A stretch of 64,000 nucleotides of DNA from Picocystis sp. L7 (Eukaryota > Chlorophyta > Picocystophyceae > Picocystales > Picocystaceae), in the NCBI GenBank assembly GCA_020975725.1, contig QXJR01000018.1:124001-188000 (forward strand), in the 5' to 3' direction. The stretch's first letter is position 1, and each line of letters starts with the position of its first letter. The position numbers and the translations under genes are program-made. Positions 36,988 through 47,560 of the stretch are shown in pieces. The notes under the pieces are model-generated. The model worked only from the letters and a program-made list of their open reading frames with translations, had not been told where the DNA came from and searched no databases.

Positions 36988-37683
36988 ATGCGGTCGCTGG
37001 GAACGAGCACGGCACGTGCGGCGAATGGGAGCGGAGAAAAAGAGCACTGGCTGTCTCGAGCGGCCGTGGAAGCACTCACGAGGCGCGTGGAGGCCGAGAC
37101 GGGGGCACGGACGCGGGCCAGGGGATACGACGGCCTCGTGGACGTAGCCAAAAGCCTCAACCACCGACACGAAGACGTGACGAGGCTGTTGCGCAAAGCC
37201 GTCCCGTCTCCCCTCTGCACGACGGCGCGGATCCTTGCCCCGGACTCGAAACCCACGAGGAGGTTCTACGCCTGGTGCGCAGCCAAAGGATTCTCCTGGC
37301 TGGTCGGCGAGTGTGAACCCGTGGAAGTGCAGGAACAAGGGATCAACTACAGTGCAGTCAAAATGAAGAAATGCAAATTCTTGAGCGAAAGCGGATGTGC
37401 AGCGATGTGCTGCAGTGTATGCAAGATGCCCACGCAAGAATTCTTGGCCGAAGATCTCGGAGTCCCAACCACCATGCGGCCGAACTTCGAAGATATGAGC
37501 TGCGAGATGATCTTCGGGCTCCAACCACTGCCCGTGGAAGAGGATCCGGCCATGTGCGTGCCCTGTTTGGCCGAGTGCAAGCTTACAGGAGATGACAAGC
37601 GATTTGCTCAGCAGGATATCTGCTCTCCTGGAGGCAAACACAGCAACAACTCCAGGACCATTGCAACCAATCATTCAGGATAA
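36988..37683 (+). CDS. DWARF27-like protein (DUF4033, carotenoid isomerase family)
   Basis: The 231-residue protein has a short leader (MRSLGTSTARAANGSGEKEH), a helical N-terminal half (YDGLVDVAKSLNHRHEDVTR) and the conserved Cys-rich DUF4033 domain: CKFLSESGCAAMCCSVCKMP, RPNFEDMSCEMIFGLQPLP and CVPCLAECK. In land plants D27 is an iron-dependent plastid isomerase acting on beta-carotene at the start of strigolactone synthesis. Algal D27-like proteins lack a proven role. No strong plastid transit peptide is seen from ATG 36988, and an in-frame GTG lies 21 bases upstream. All conserved Cys positions I can recognise are present. Confidence 0.82.
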   Translation: MRSLGTSTARAANGSGEKEHWLSRAAVEALTRRVEAETGARTRARGYDGLVDVAKSLNHRHEDVTRLLRKAVPSPLCTTARILAPDSKPTRRFYAWCAAKGFSWLVGECEPVEVQEQGINYSAVKMKKCKFLSESGCAAMCCSVCKMPTQEFLAEDLGVPTTMRPNFEDMSCEMIFGLQPLPVEEDPAMCVPCLAECKLTGDDKRFAQQDICSPGGKHSNNSRTIATNHSG

Positions 37684-38203
37684 TAAAAGAAACCGTTTGG
37701 GTGCGACTTATCCTTCCAGATCGACAGTGTCAGCTCAAGAAGAACGGATCGAAGCAAACAACGCAAGGAAACGTCGTTCAGTGCACACATGACAGTGTCG
37801 CCGTATGTCCGATGCGGATTTTTCATGTTAGATCAATTCCCCTGGGGGAAGCTTGTGGAACTGCAATGCCTCCTGGTCGTTTCTGCAGGGATATGGTTCT
37901 CAAGTGTTTCGCTTTGCACGATGAAGCATTCGGAGGCAAGATTAGCTTTGCCAATGTACATACTCGTTTGGATGCTTTCAGCCCATCACCAATAGGCATG
38001 CTTCCGTTTCAAAATAAAAACAGTCCTGGCCTTGATTTCTTCACCACCCCACGCACGGACCTCCGGACGTCGCACTTGGGAGGAGCCTTCGTTGCCCACT
38101 GCTTGGAGAACCAGTCCACATCCACACCCCTGTCCTCCCCTTGGCCCCCCTTCCCTCATCCCGAGACAAAAACATTTTTTTGGGGGCAGAAAAGAGAAGG
38201 GAC
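37684..38203. other. Spacer between the D27-like gene and the 5S rRNA gene
   Basis: About 520 bp of D27 3' region and unassigned sequence. No conserved protein frame and no tRNA-like cloverleaf was noticed. It includes the pol III terminator on the minus strand near 38190 and a poly-T/poly-A patch at 38167-38181. Confidence 0.35.
38190..38193 (-). terminator. RNA polymerase III terminator of the 5S rRNA gene
   Basis: A TTTT run on the minus strand 10 bases after the mature 5S 3' end, with a second T-rich run about 20 bases further on. Confidence 0.7.
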
Positions 38204-38319
38204 AGTTCGGCACCGGGGATTCCCAGCTGGTCACCCAAGCCAGTACTAATCCGGCTCAACGGCGTTTAACTTCCGAGTTCTGATGGGATCGGGTGCTTTC
38301 GCCGTGATATGACCGAACC
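38204..38319 (-). rRNA. 5S rRNA: 5S ribosomal RNA
   Basis: The minus strand reads GGTTCGGTCATATCACGGCG, then AAAGCACCCGATCCCATCAG and AACTCGGAAGTTAAACGCCG, with GTACTGGCTTGGGTGACCAG near the 3' end. These are the standard eukaryotic/plant 5S landmarks, including the internal pol III control region (A box, intermediate element, C box). The 5' GGTTCGG pairs with the 3' CCGAACT to close helix I, giving a mature length of about 116. It is a single copy in this window, not part of an rDNA tandem array. Conservation of loops and helix I argues for a functional gene. Confidence 0.95.
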
Positions 38320-38467
38320 ATGAGAAAGTTTGGGAATCGAATGTATTAGTACATCACTTTCCGAAGAGGTATCGAATCCTCGTGTGAAGGCATGCATATC
38401 TTTTCGGAGGAGGTTTCGATCCACCCATCCACCCCCCCTGTAGCAGAGGCAGAGCCGATTGGATGTG

Positions 38468-39388
38468 ATGGAGACGCGCGCCACACGCAGCTTCGAGCTC
38501 TTACACGCGCATCTGCGTGCCTTGGCGGAATCCCAGAGCCTCGATGAATCCCTCTCCTACGTACACCAAGCGAGGAAGCGCGCCAAGGAGGTCCGCAAGG
38601 CCGTCCTTCACCTCGAAGAACGCGTCCGAAAGGCAGAGACGCAGCTCGTCGATGCACGAGACAGGAGCGAACGAGCCAAAGCGATCGCTGCAAGGCTCCA
38701 CCGAGAGAAAGACGCGGCTTTGGGAGACGGGGAGGTGCCAGAGACGCTATGGCATGCACGGGAAGCCACGAAGACGACCCTGGAACGAAGAGAAACGGCC
38801 CTCATCCGCCGTGCTCGACGCCTGTACTTGGTGGAGGAAGAACTCGCACGTAGCAGTCTCAAAAGAGAAGCGCAAGAGATGCTGGATCTGGTGGGAAGAG
38901 GTGCAGCATCCATGAAAATGCAGGACGCACCCGTGTACGCATGGCTGCGTGAACTACGAGCCTTGGCCGCAGGCACCTCCTACGTGCGACCCCCTTCGGC
39001 CAGCGACGACGTGGCCATCCTCGAAAATCCACGCGCGAGAGAGAAGCCTGAAGATGTGGGAACGGCAGGAGGAAGGAACGCTTCGTCGGACGTAGTGTGT
39101 GTGCGAGTGACCCTGCGAACGCATGGAGACGGATCCAAGGAAATCCAGTTCGAAACTCTGCGTCGAGGAATGCTGGTGTTATTCAACATCGATGCCAATC
39201 CACACGGGGACCCGCTGAAGGTGTGCTGTCCCTTGGGGCTCACAACTGCCTGTGCCAACGCTAGGGATTCCGCGTCGCGTGGATACGGGGCTGAGCATAC
39301 CATCAAGACGACTCTTTGGCCAGCCATTGATGCTTGGAAGGCGCAGCTACGTGCTGTGATGGACAAGTTGGGTCTTGCTGGAAGCTGA
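38468..39388 (+). CDS. Coiled-coil protein of unknown function
   Basis: The first 170 residues of this 306-residue protein form a long coiled coil (FELLHAHLRALAESQSLDES; RAKEVRKAVLHLEERVRKAE; LIRRARRLYLVEEELARSSL). A flexible Pro/Ser/Asp linker follows. The last 100 residues look like a compact domain: VCVRVTLRTHGDGSKEIQFE, LRRGMLVLFNIDANPHGDP and a terminal helix (WKAQLRAVMDKLG). Coiled coil plus small globular C-terminal domain recalls kinetochore or vesicle-tether subunits, but I see no diagnostic motif. ATG 38468 is the first in-frame ATG and lies about 150 bp from the divergent 5S rRNA gene, so the promoter is short. Confidence 0.55.
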   Translation: METRATRSFELLHAHLRALAESQSLDESLSYVHQARKRAKEVRKAVLHLEERVRKAETQLVDARDRSERAKAIAARLHREKDAALGDGEVPETLWHAREATKTTLERRETALIRRARRLYLVEEELARSSLKREAQEMLDLVGRGAASMKMQDAPVYAWLRELRALAAGTSYVRPPSASDDVAILENPRAREKPEDVGTAGGRNASSDVVCVRVTLRTHGDGSKEIQFETLRRGMLVLFNIDANPHGDPLKVCCPLGLTTACANARDSASRGYGAEHTIKTTLWPAIDAWKAQLRAVMDKLGLAGS

Positions 39389-39824
39389 TGCGCAAGCAGG
39401 ACCTGATCTCCCTCCCACTTCTTCAAGGAAAGCGTGAAAGATTGGTGATGAAACAACTGGCAGAGACCAACCCCACTGTTCCTCCGATGCAGGACCGACG
39501 TTGCGATGGGGTGTGAGCGTTTCTCGAATTCGGAGGACATGGATCTCCAGCGTGCCTGGTAGGCCAGGGATTCGCACCTCAAACTCTGTGCTTCCACGGC
39601 ACCTGTGTGTTCACACAAAGCGGGTCGACTGCAAGAGGCGCCCTTGGGTCGTTTTCCCAATCTTCTTGCAGGACGTGCAGGGGGCATCGGGAGAAGTTTT
39701 CGTGGTGTTTGAAAAAGGCATAGTCATATATTAGCAGACAAAACTAGCAATACAACGAAACCTGGGTAGAGGATACTTGGAAGTAGAAAAAGAATGGTAC
39801 TGTACACTAATCTTATCCGATAGT
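39389..39824. other. Convergent spacer of about 436 bp
   Basis: 3' regions of the coiled-coil and MYB genes. A minus-strand frame (39347-39577) reads plausibly for about 60 residues but overlaps the end of the coiled-coil gene and has no convincing start or upstream exon. Nothing is called. Confidence 0.3.
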
Positions 39825-41237
39825 TTAGAATACTGTAGCCACTGCTCCTGCAGAGGATGGGGAGGACTTGTTGAAGGGCGCACTCTCCCTGAATGCTGGA
39901 CTCAAGCTTGGCGTGAGGTTGCCCTTTGCTGGTGCCCTGCTGTCTTGCGGGCTGAGGCAAATACCTGCATTGACAGGCACTTGAACTGGCTTCCCGTGCT
40001 GGGGCGTCGGCTTGAATACATTGCTGCTTTGCGATGAACCAGACAAGTGGGCAGACGGTGCCGAGTAACCTTGCCAAGGTAGCGGAGGGGCCCATCCGCT
40101 ATACATGGCTGCTAGGCCAAGCTGAAAGAATTGATCCATTTGCATAGAAGCCTGTGGGCCACCTGTCATGCTTGCACTTGGTACTATGCCACCCATGCCG
40201 GACGCACACGCTTCCTTGTTGGAACTCTTGCGCTCCGCTCTGTCCATGCGACCAGGCATTGGCTCCGCAGCGGATGGCGGAAGCATCATTGGCATGTTGA
40301 ACTGCCCCTGACGATACTGGAGAGGGCTGGAAAAATAATTTCCATTCGCTGGCGAGTGCTGCTTCGCTGGCTGCTGGCTGGTAGGAGGTGCCGGGGACAC
40401 CGACGTTTCTGCAACCTTGGCAGTTTTTTCTTGGCGCATCTCTTTCGAGGATTCCGGGACGATATCGAAAAGGCTGGCCCTCCTCTTGCGCTTGGAAGTA
40501 CTGCTTTGACGAATGAAGTGCTTTTGCGCATGACTTGCAACCTGGGTAGGCGTCCTTGTATGTACAAACTGCCTGGAAATACCCCTCCAGTCTCCCTTTC
40601 CTAGCTTCTGAAGCCCTACCAAGAACAACCTGTGCTCATCTTCTGTCCATGGGGTTCCCTTCTTCCTTTCCCTGGTTGGTCCCCATCTCTGTGGGGTGCC
40701 CTCGGAGGCACAGGCAGGATTAGGCTGTAGCTTGTGTGTACCACCTTCTTCGGCGTTGCCGGCGACCGGGTGGTCCGCGTCCGCATGGCATCGTTGGTAG
40801 AGCATATCTGCACTCTGAACTTTCCTCATTCCTTCCTCCGTGCCGCCAAATCCCATCATGATGGTTTCTTGGTGCGGTGGAGTTTCTTCTTCGCCTCGTG
40901 GTCCGCGCGACCGGGCAGCAGAGGCTAGGCTGCGTCGAGAACGGGTTCTTCGAACCCTTCCAGTGACTTCTCTTCGACACGGTCTTCGCACCTTGTGTTC
41001 GCTTCGCGATGCTTCGGTTCCGCCTTGTCCAGGCGACTCTTCCCGAGCAAGTGGACCTGGGGTAGGCACGCGAGTCTCCTCGGTCTGCTTCCTTTCGTCG
41101 GCCTCGAGTGTTCTCAAGTCCGATGGTTCGTTGGGAAGGCTCCTGGGAAGCTCTTCTGCGGCGGCAGGCGCGTGGCAACTGCTCCTAGGCGCGTGTGTGT
41201 CGTCTGCTTGGACTGGTCGATGGCGGTCGTGCAGCAT
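39825..41237 (-). CDS. SHAQKY-type single-repeat MYB transcription factor
   Basis: The 470-residue protein has a single MYB repeat: [40 protein letters not shown], then [12 protein letters not shown], the SHAQKYF motif in the variant SHAQKHF. The [13 protein letters not shown] segment that follows is typical of the MYBS3/KUA1/R1-MYB clade. In plants these bind I-box/TATCCA elements and act in sugar, circadian and cell-expansion control. The N-terminal 150 residues are charged and low complexity; the C-terminus is Met/Pro/Gln-rich and probably disordered. ATG 41237 is the first in-frame ATG and follows the TTCGAA-bearing promoter at 41300-41470. Confidence 0.88.
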   Translation of the reverse strand: MLHDRHRPVQADDTHAPRSSCHAPAAAEELPRSLPNEPSDLRTLEADERKQTEETRVPTPGPLAREESPGQGGTEASRSEHKVRRPCRREVTGRVRRTRSRRSLASAARSRGPRGEEETPPHQETIMMGFGGTEEGMRKVQSADMLYQRCHADADHPVAGNAEEGGTHKLQPNPACASEGTPQRWGPTRERKKGTPWTEDEHRLFLVGLQKLGKGDWRGISRQFVHTRTPTQVASHAQKHFIRQSSTSKRKRRASLFDIVPESSKEMRQEKTAKVAETSVSPAPPTSQQPAKQHSPANGNYFSSPLQYRQGQFNMPMMLPPSAAEPMPGRMDRAERKSSNKEACASGMGGIVPSASMTGGPQASMQMDQFFQLGLAAMYSGWAPPLPWQGYSAPSAHLSGSSQSSNVFKPTPQHGKPVQVPVNAGICLSPQDSRAPAKGNLTPSLSPAFRESAPFNKSSPSSAGAVATVF

Positions 41238-43338
41238 CCAGCGACTCAAGGGGGAGGGAGGGGAAGGGGCACCAGGCGTCGGACTCGCGTGGAAGGCCGG
41301 ATCCTCGGATAGGAAGGTCGGACGATCGGGAAAACGAGGACTCGCGGGGAGGTGCGGGGAAACGGACCCCCCAGGACGAAACCGGAACGAAAGGGAACAA
41401 CGACCCGGGAACGCTTCGGTTCGAAAGGGGGATGGTGGAAGGGATCGCGTTCGATCGGGTCTCCGGACTATACTTTCATGACTCGACGAGGATTGTCTCG
41501 CAACACCGCTTCTCGTCAGGGGACGGAGCTTCCTCTGCGGTTCATGGAACGTTCACCCGCCCGGTTCTTCGGGATTGGGTCGTCCACTTCCAGGCTGGAT
41601 ACGTATCTCAGAGAGGGCAATCGAGACCCATTGGGGATCGGATGCCGGACTCCCATTCGTCTCCAGTCAGGGATGAACCGGATAGGATCCACCCCGAAGA
41701 TCCTTCCCTTTCCCACCGTAGAAAGTGGGGTGGAAGAGATACTTTCGGGATTCGACGGCCGAGAAGGCACCGAAACAACAAAATATCTTCGTGGGGAAGG
41801 TGAGGGGACCGAACCGCAGCACCACGAAAGGAGACGGATGGAAGAGCCAGGGAGCGTGCGCAAGCAGCTGTGGTTCGAGCGGATGGGAACGGAGGAGCCG
41901 CGTGTGGCCATGCCCACCGCCTCCCGCAGGTCCTTCGACCTTCTCTTCTGGGCCTGGCGACACTTGCACGGTCGACCTGTCCATCCAGCCTCGGAGAGGG
42001 AGCCTCGAAAGGCTGTAGCGCGGATGCACCTCGGTTCGTTACTCGATTGGATGACGACCGGTCGTTCGTCGATGCCGGGTTGTTGACGTAGTGGATGATG
42101 CTTCGTCACCGACCCTCCCACCGTCCGTTTTCGTCGATTGTTTCTCACGTCATCTCTCCTTCCTCGCAGAGGAAGAGGACCCTCCCCTCCTTCGACGTTC
42201 GCTTTTTCGATCCTCTGCGGTACAGGATTGTCCTCGAACCGACGGTCCCGAAGGCCCCACGCCCCTCCTCGATCGTCCTCCTACCGACCGTCCATTTGGG
42301 CGGGAAAGCTGAAGGGGAAAAGAACCCCCCTTTTCTCGTCTTTTCTTTCCTTTCCATCCCAGCACAGACTCCTCTCCGATCCGTCTCCAGAGATCAGGCA
42401 CTCGTGCTCACCTGCCTTTCCATCCCCTCCGATGTCCTCTCTGGAACCGGACCCTGCCAAGCTCCACCGCACAAGAGAATATTCTCCACCCACGGGGGCG
42501 GGTAGGCATCGAGCGGTGCAGGGCCGCCTGAGAGACAACCACGCGATACCGTTGTAGCTACGGTTCCTAATGGACCGCAAAACGTCCGAGCTGGATGCTG
42601 CAGTTGCTGGGCAACCGTTTCAGATTCGAACCGTCGAACGGGAGCGGAGATGTGCTCAACCTCGAGTGAATGGGGTGATCGAGAGGCATCGAAATGCACG
42701 AAGTTGATGCTATGCTAGCAGGGTCTCGAAGGAGGGAAAAGAACGTCGTGTTCGTGCAAAAAGGTGATTGGACTCCCTGCACGCAAGCCGTAGGGGCCAA
42801 GAACGGGAGGCTCCGCCGGCGCCACCTCGATGGTTGTGCATCGTGTCCCTGTTTTCGGCCGCCTTGGAGGCATCGGTCGAACCACGATCCATCCATCCAC
42901 CGGGTCGAACCCTCAGCAATCCTCCGTCTCGTTCCAATGCCTTGGCGACCTGCCGAGGCGTTTCGTCGCTCGAAGCCTCGCATCGTCCAGGATGTGTTGG
43001 TCGTAGCACACCATCCGAGCTGTCGCTTCGGGTTAATCTTTCCAGGAGTTAACTTATCCGGAACGATCCTCGGTTCGTCTCCCCACCGGGATTCCATGGG
43101 AGGTTCTTCCAATCAAACCTTCCCTTTCGATTGGAACTCCACCCCGGGTCTCCCCGATCAACCGATGCCGTTCCCTCGACTCGTCCCCCATCGACCCAAA
43201 AACGACCTTATGCCGTCGAGGATTCGTCAGGATAGCAAACGGTGTCCTCGGCAGGAATCGGAGGCATGGGCCGCAAGACCGTTCCCGACGTCTCGTCTGA
43301 TCTCGAGTGCACGAGAACGACTTCGACACGAGAGAGCC
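41238..43338. other. 2.1-kb spacer with promoter clusters and unresolved short frames
   Basis: 41280-41470 is the MYB promoter (GGTTCGAAAGGGG near 41418). A plus-strand frame from ATG 41838 (MEEPGSVRKQLWFERMGTEE..., 82 codons, ending 42086) and another from ATG 42433 (MSSLEPDPAKLHRTREYSPP..., 41 codons, donor-like GTAGGC nearby) may be first exons. On the minus strand 42710-43009 a [15 protein letters not shown] segment recalls a LysM repeat. None is supported by splice signals of the local type. 43020-43200 holds the P450 promoter (GTTAAC at 43048-43053, CCCTTTCGATTGG near 43128). Confidence 0.35.
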
Positions 43339-44973
43339 ATGCGCGCCGCCGCACTCCCAAGCGCCGCACGCGCGACCTTTCATGCACGTTCACGCGAGAA
43401 GGGCGCTCGTGAGAAGAGAACGACGCGGTGTGCGTCCGCCGGAGGAGGGGATCCGCGACCAGGCAAATCCTTCGATGCACGTGGTGCAGGCAAGACGATC
43501 TCCAGTCCGGGATGGTTGACGGCGCTGCAGCGCAATTGGGGAGGAAAATCGAATATACCAGTGGCCGATGCCAAGCCTGAACAAGTGGCGGATCTCCTGG
43601 GAGGTGCTATCTTCCTGGCGCTCTATCGATGGTTCCGAGAATCGGGACCGGTGTACTTGTTGCCCACCGGGCCTGTCACCAGCTTCGTGGTGCTCTCCGA
43701 ACCCGAAAGCATCAAATATGTGCTCAGGAACTATTCCAGGTACGAGAAGGGGCTGGTCTCAGAGATTTCCCAATTCCTCTTCGGAGACGGCTTCGCTGTA
43801 GCTGAAGGAGAGAAATGGAAGATCCGACGCAAAGCGGTGGGACCGGCCTTCCACAAGACGTTCTTGACCAGGATGGTGGACCTAGTATTTGCACCCTGCT
43901 CCGTACGCATGGTGGAGAAGCTGGACGTAGCAGCCCAAGCGGGACGCGCCATCGATCTTGAAGCGTGCTTCTCGCAGGTTACCCTGGACGTGGTGGGAAA
44001 GGCAGTGTTCAACTATGATTTCGATGCCTTGAACAAAGACAGTCCAGTGATACAGGCTGTATACACGGCACTGAAGGAGACCGAGCAACGTGCGACAGAC
44101 GTTCTCCCCGTTTGGAAGTTTCCCTTCCTTGCACAGTTTGTGCCCAGACAAAGGAAGGCGATGCAGGCCGTGGAAATCATCCGGGAGAAGACCGAAGAAC
44201 TGATTGACATTTGTCGTAAGATGGTGGAGTCCGAAAATGATGAGTTTGGCGAGGAATACTTGAATGAAGACGATCCCTCCATCCTCAGATTCCTCTTGGC
44301 AGCAAGGGATGAAGTGACACCGAAGCAGCTTCGTGATGATCTACTGTCAATGCTGGTAGCGGGCCATGAAACAACAGGAAGCGTGTTGACTTGGACAGCG
44401 TATCTACTTGCAAAGTATCCTTCCTGCTTGAAGAGAGCGCAGCAGGAAGTCGACATGGTGCTTGGCGATAGAAGTACTCCTACGGTAGACGACCTTCAGC
44501 ATCTGAATTATGTGATGCGTTGTCTGAACGAATCGATGAGGTTGTACCCGCATCCTCCGGTGTTGATACGAAGGGCATTGGAAGACGACATGCTGCCTGG
44601 GGGTTACGATATACCTAAAGGTCAGGATGTGATGATCAGCGTGTACAACCTGCACCGTAACCCTGCAGTTTGGGAAGATCCCGACGTTTTTCGCCCGGAA
44701 CGGTTTGATTTGGATGGTCCCATGCCAAACGAGAACAATACCGACTTCCGATACGTCCCATTTAGTGGTGGGCCAAGAAAATGCATTGGCGATCAATTTG
44801 CGCTCATGGAAGGGCAAATTGTTATGACATACTTGCTGAAGCATTTCGACTTTGAAATTGAGAACGAAGACTCAATTGGTATGACAACTGGCGCAACCAT
44901 ACATACCACCAACGGGCTGTACATGAGAATGAAACGAAGGGAAAACAAAGTTGCAGAGCCTGCAATGGCTTGA
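43339..44973 (+). CDS. CYP97A: Cytochrome P450 CYP97A-like carotenoid ring hydroxylase
   Basis: The 544-residue plastid P450 has an acid-poor leader ([20 protein letters not shown]). The CYP97-specific [20 protein letters not shown] and [20 protein letters not shown] stretches follow. P450 motifs: I-helix [15 protein letters not shown], ExxR in [16 protein letters not shown] in [11 protein letters not shown] and haem loop [19 protein letters not shown] with the ligand Cys. CYP97A enzymes (LUT5) hydroxylate the beta-ring of alpha- and beta-carotene in lutein and zeaxanthin synthesis. Subfamily A is chosen from the DLLGGA and GLVSE phrases and not from alignment. ATG 43339 is the first start after the promoter. 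Confidence 0.9.
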   Translation: MRAAALPSAARATFHARSREKGAREKRTTRCASAGGGDPRPGKSFDARGAGKTISSPGWLTALQRNWGGKSNIPVADAKPEQVADLLGGAIFLALYRWFRESGPVYLLPTGPVTSFVVLSEPESIKYVLRNYSRYEKGLVSEISQFLFGDGFAVAEGEKWKIRRKAVGPAFHKTFLTRMVDLVFAPCSVRMVEKLDVAAQAGRAIDLEACFSQVTLDVVGKAVFNYDFDALNKDSPVIQAVYTALKETEQRATDVLPVWKFPFLAQFVPRQRKAMQAVEIIREKTEELIDICRKMVESENDEFGEEYLNEDDPSILRFLLAARDEVTPKQLRDDLLSMLVAGHETTGSVLTWTAYLLAKYPSCLKRAQQEVDMVLGDRSTPTVDDLQHLNYVMRCLNESMRLYPHPPVLIRRALEDDMLPGGYDIPKGQDVMISVYNLHRNPAVWEDPDVFRPERFDLDGPMPNENNTDFRYVPFSGGPRKCIGDQFALMEGQIVMTYLLKHFDFEIENEDSIGMTTGATIHTTNGLYMRMKRRENKVAEPAMA

Positions 44974-45109
44974 GTTTTCTGTGCAGGTGTAAAATAAGTG
45001 CGTGCATGGTAATAAAGTGCATGGGAGCAAAGCCTCCCTTATTCTTCTAATCCTATCTGTGTTCTACCAAGAAAACTGTTGTACCCTTACATATGTCTGC
45101 CTGTATCAT

Positions 45110-47122
45110 TTAGCTGACTTGCTCCGACGATTCCGATCCTTTTCGAAAGAGGGATAAATTTTGCAAATAGGATAAGCAAGACATGGCCATGTTCCTGTCT
45201 CGAACAGGGAACTCCTGACACAATCCACTACACAAATCAGCGATGACCAACCAAGTCATTCTTCCACATGCTCTCACCAGACCCATGGTCACCAGGCCAT
45301 TGAAGAAATCGATGAGATGGATTTGCGAAAATGATTTCTTGGGGTACACGATCGGGACGGCAACGGCATCATGGCGTCGTTTGCCTTCCCCAACCATGTG
45401 CAGCAGCAGCTGATACCCTCCATTCTTTTCTACCAAAATAGCAAAAAGCCCGCTGGTTTCCAGCTTGGTTGGTGCATCACTATGCTGCGTATGCTTGAGT
45501 TGATCGTCTCCTTGGCATCCTTTGACTGCATAACTAGCATCTGGGTGGACCTGCTCGATGCACCCTTTTGCTCCCCTTCCCCAAAATCTTATTCCTTGCT
45601 TTGTGTCTGTAGTGCAAACAACCCCTCCTGACTCAGCAACGAATTCGAATTGGCCTGCACTGAGAATCCTTTGCCACGAGTTTGGAGCCCCCTCTCGCCA
45701 TTTCAGATACACCGACAGGCCCTGCTTTACCAGAAGTGCTCTACTTGTGAGCAAAAAGTCATGTTCATCGAGTGTCCACGCATACATCTCTTCGATAGTA
45801 TCCATGCTACTCTGTTCTTTGCTTCCCAGGCAATCACGGGTACTTAATTCTTTGCTAGGTATCATTGCCAACGATACCGATTTGGCCTTGAGATCACGGA
45901 TAGATACTGGAGGCCTGCAAGCATGCCTCTTCTGCCATCCACAAGCGATGGACACGGTTTTTCCCCGGTGATCCAGCCCGATCGCACCGCATCCAAATCT
46001 CAGTAGGATTGCTGGCAGGGCGCTCTGTGGGGGGCGAGGCCACAGGAGACTGCAGATGTTGCGTGAATGCCCATAGCAGTACAGCCGATGACCAAGACCG
46101 GGCCCCCTTACAAATCCTTTCATGGATACAACACATTTTCTATCAACGACTCTTTTGGCCATTCCTGTCCGGCCTTCTTTCGTTACCCCTGGTTTGTATG
46201 GTTGACCGTTCGGAATCCTCTCCTGGCTCAGGAAACAGAAGCCCTCCTCCTTGCGCACCATAAAGAAGTGGATGGTGGAGCGGCCATCTGACACTGCAAG
46301 CATCGAGCTCGAATGGGACCAAGCAAGAAGCGTGGGCCCAGCAGGAAGAGAGGATTGTGAGGAAAGGTCTTTGGACGAATCCAAAAGCTCCCAGATCGAT
46401 TTGTGTGCACCCTCTTTGCCAGATTCGGTCTTCTTCAACAGCACCAGTTGTCCTTCCCAACATCCAATGGCAAGCATGTCACCCTTATCTGAGAATTCGA
46501 GCGAGGTGATTCTGTCGAACTGTATCACGGTAAGGAAGACGAGTTCCATCTTCAATTTGGGATGGATGCAGACCACTTTCCAGATGGCCACGTGACCATC
46601 CACGCAGGCCACCGCGATCAGTTTGCCATCTTTCGAGAAGCTGTTTTTGCACATGAGGTATCCGCCGTGCAGCGAGACATCCATCTCCCATTCGAATTCT
46701 CCTTGTTCTCCTCGTTTGAGGAGGAAGAGTTGTACACCATCTGCTCCAGAGACCGCCACGAGGTAGGTTGGCGTCGGACCGTCGGCTGCACAGGACACGT
46801 CCACGTCTCTCGCATGGAAGTGAAGCGGCATCGGCTGCATCCATCGGATCTCTCCTCGATCCCATTGCATCGCCATGAGGTTCCTCCTGGTCACCAGCAC
46901 CAGGAAGCGGTCGTCTGGGCTCCATTTCGCACACGTGGCGGTGTCCTTCACCGTCCAGGACACCTGTCGAGGCGTCGACGCGGCTTCTCCGCCGCTTTCC
47001 AGGCGCACCAGCCACGCCGAAGCCTCGTCTCCCAGCACCGCCATCATGGGACGCTTCCTGCACGCCGCCAGGCAGCTGTTCAGGCCCGCACATGGCGCGC
47101 ACGCGACGTGCGTCGCTTCCAT
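45110..47122 (-). CDS. WD40-like beta-propeller protein of unknown function
   Basis: Several beta-propeller blades are visible in this 670-residue protein: TCAKWSPDDRFLVLVTRRNL, NSFSKDGKLIAVACVDGHVA followed by IWKVV, ITSLEFSDKGDMLAIGCWEG and LLAWSHSSSMLAVSDGRSTI. The second half has weaker repeat character (FDLDHRGKTVSIACGWQK-like strands). No additional domain is evident. The N-terminus has Cys-rich ACAPCAGLNSCLAACRK without a clear targeting signal. ATG 47122 is chosen; ATG 47182 is possible, while the frame further upstream crosses a CA-rich repeat and is unlikely to be coding. It could be a vesicle-trafficking or kinetochore propeller protein, but that is not decidable here. Confidence 0.62.
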   Translation of the reverse strand: MEATHVACAPCAGLNSCLAACRKRPMMAVLGDEASAWLVRLESGGEAASTPRQVSWTVKDTATCAKWSPDDRFLVLVTRRNLMAMQWDRGEIRWMQPMPLHFHARDVDVSCAADGPTPTYLVAVSGADGVQLFLLKRGEQGEFEWEMDVSLHGGYLMCKNSFSKDGKLIAVACVDGHVAIWKVVCIHPKLKMELVFLTVIQFDRITSLEFSDKGDMLAIGCWEGQLVLLKKTESGKEGAHKSIWELLDSSKDLSSQSSLPAGPTLLAWSHSSSMLAVSDGRSTIHFFMVRKEEGFCFLSQERIPNGQPYKPGVTKEGRTGMAKRVVDRKCVVSMKGFVRGPGLGHRLYCYGHSRNICSLLWPRPPQSALPAILLRFGCGAIGLDHRGKTVSIACGWQKRHACRPPVSIRDLKAKSVSLAMIPSKELSTRDCLGSKEQSSMDTIEEMYAWTLDEHDFLLTSRALLVKQGLSVYLKWREGAPNSWQRILSAGQFEFVAESGGVVCTTDTKQGIRFWGRGAKGCIEQVHPDASYAVKGCQGDDQLKHTQHSDAPTKLETSGLFAILVEKNGGYQLLLHMVGEGKRRHDAVAVPIVYPKKSFSQIHLIDFFNGLVTMGLVRACGRMTWLVIADLCSGLCQEFPVRDRNMAMSCLSYLQNLSLFRKGSESSEQVS

Positions 47123-47560
47123 CGCCGTTCCCGAAGGTCGATTTTTCGAAACCAAGGTTGGGCGGATCGGTTTCGAAAGCATCGATTCGTAGAGAAGAGA
47201 AAGCCCAGGTGTACCATCACAAACACAAACACACACATGGGTTCCAGGGAATGGATGGAATGCATGGCATCCAATCCAACCGCGTGGATGGACAGGTGCA
47301 GAGGAGAATTGGGAACTGGCCTTGGATGAGGGAACACAGAGGCGCAGCAACCCACAGAAAGGGGGAGGGTGGAGATGCCCATGCACGAGAGACATGGATG
47401 GAGGTCAAGTGCAACACCGACGCTCCGGTGGTGGAACAGCATGCAATGCAAACATCCAGGCTTCCTGAGATCCTTGCCACAGCTAGCTGCGTGCCTGCGG
47501 CATGGTACCCAAAGCTGAAGAGGGCATGCCTCGTCCGTCCAGTGCACGATGCAATTGAAA
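47123..47560. other. Spacer upstream of the WD40-like gene
   Basis: About 440 bp with a short CA-rich patch (47217-47238) and otherwise unassigned sequence up to the end of the kinase gene on the same strand. It presumably contains the WD40-gene promoter. No gene is supported. Confidence 0.35.

Noticed and set aside
33821-37075. 1084-codon frame for MutS2 reaching to 37075
   Set aside because: The extra N-terminus is translated minisatellite plus promoter; the start at 36151 or 36124 follows the promoter cluster and gives a sensible leader.
39347-39577. Minus-strand frame with a plausible EVRIPGLPGTLEIHVLRI stretch
   Set aside because: It overlaps the end of the coiled-coil gene, starts without an ATG and has no upstream exon between it and the MYB gene.
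40781-40830. tRNA A-box-like GTTGGTAGAGCATATC
   Set aside because: It lies inside the MYB coding frame, with no matching B box or cloverleaf.
42710-43009. LysM-like [15 protein letters not shown] segment on the minus strand
   Set aside because: It is only one short match; all three minus frames are open here, and no intron with the local branch word completes a LysM domain.
42694-43338. 215-residue extension of the P450 frame upstream of 43339
   Set aside because: It crosses the GTTAAC and CCCTTTCGA promoter signals and has no P450 or targeting character.
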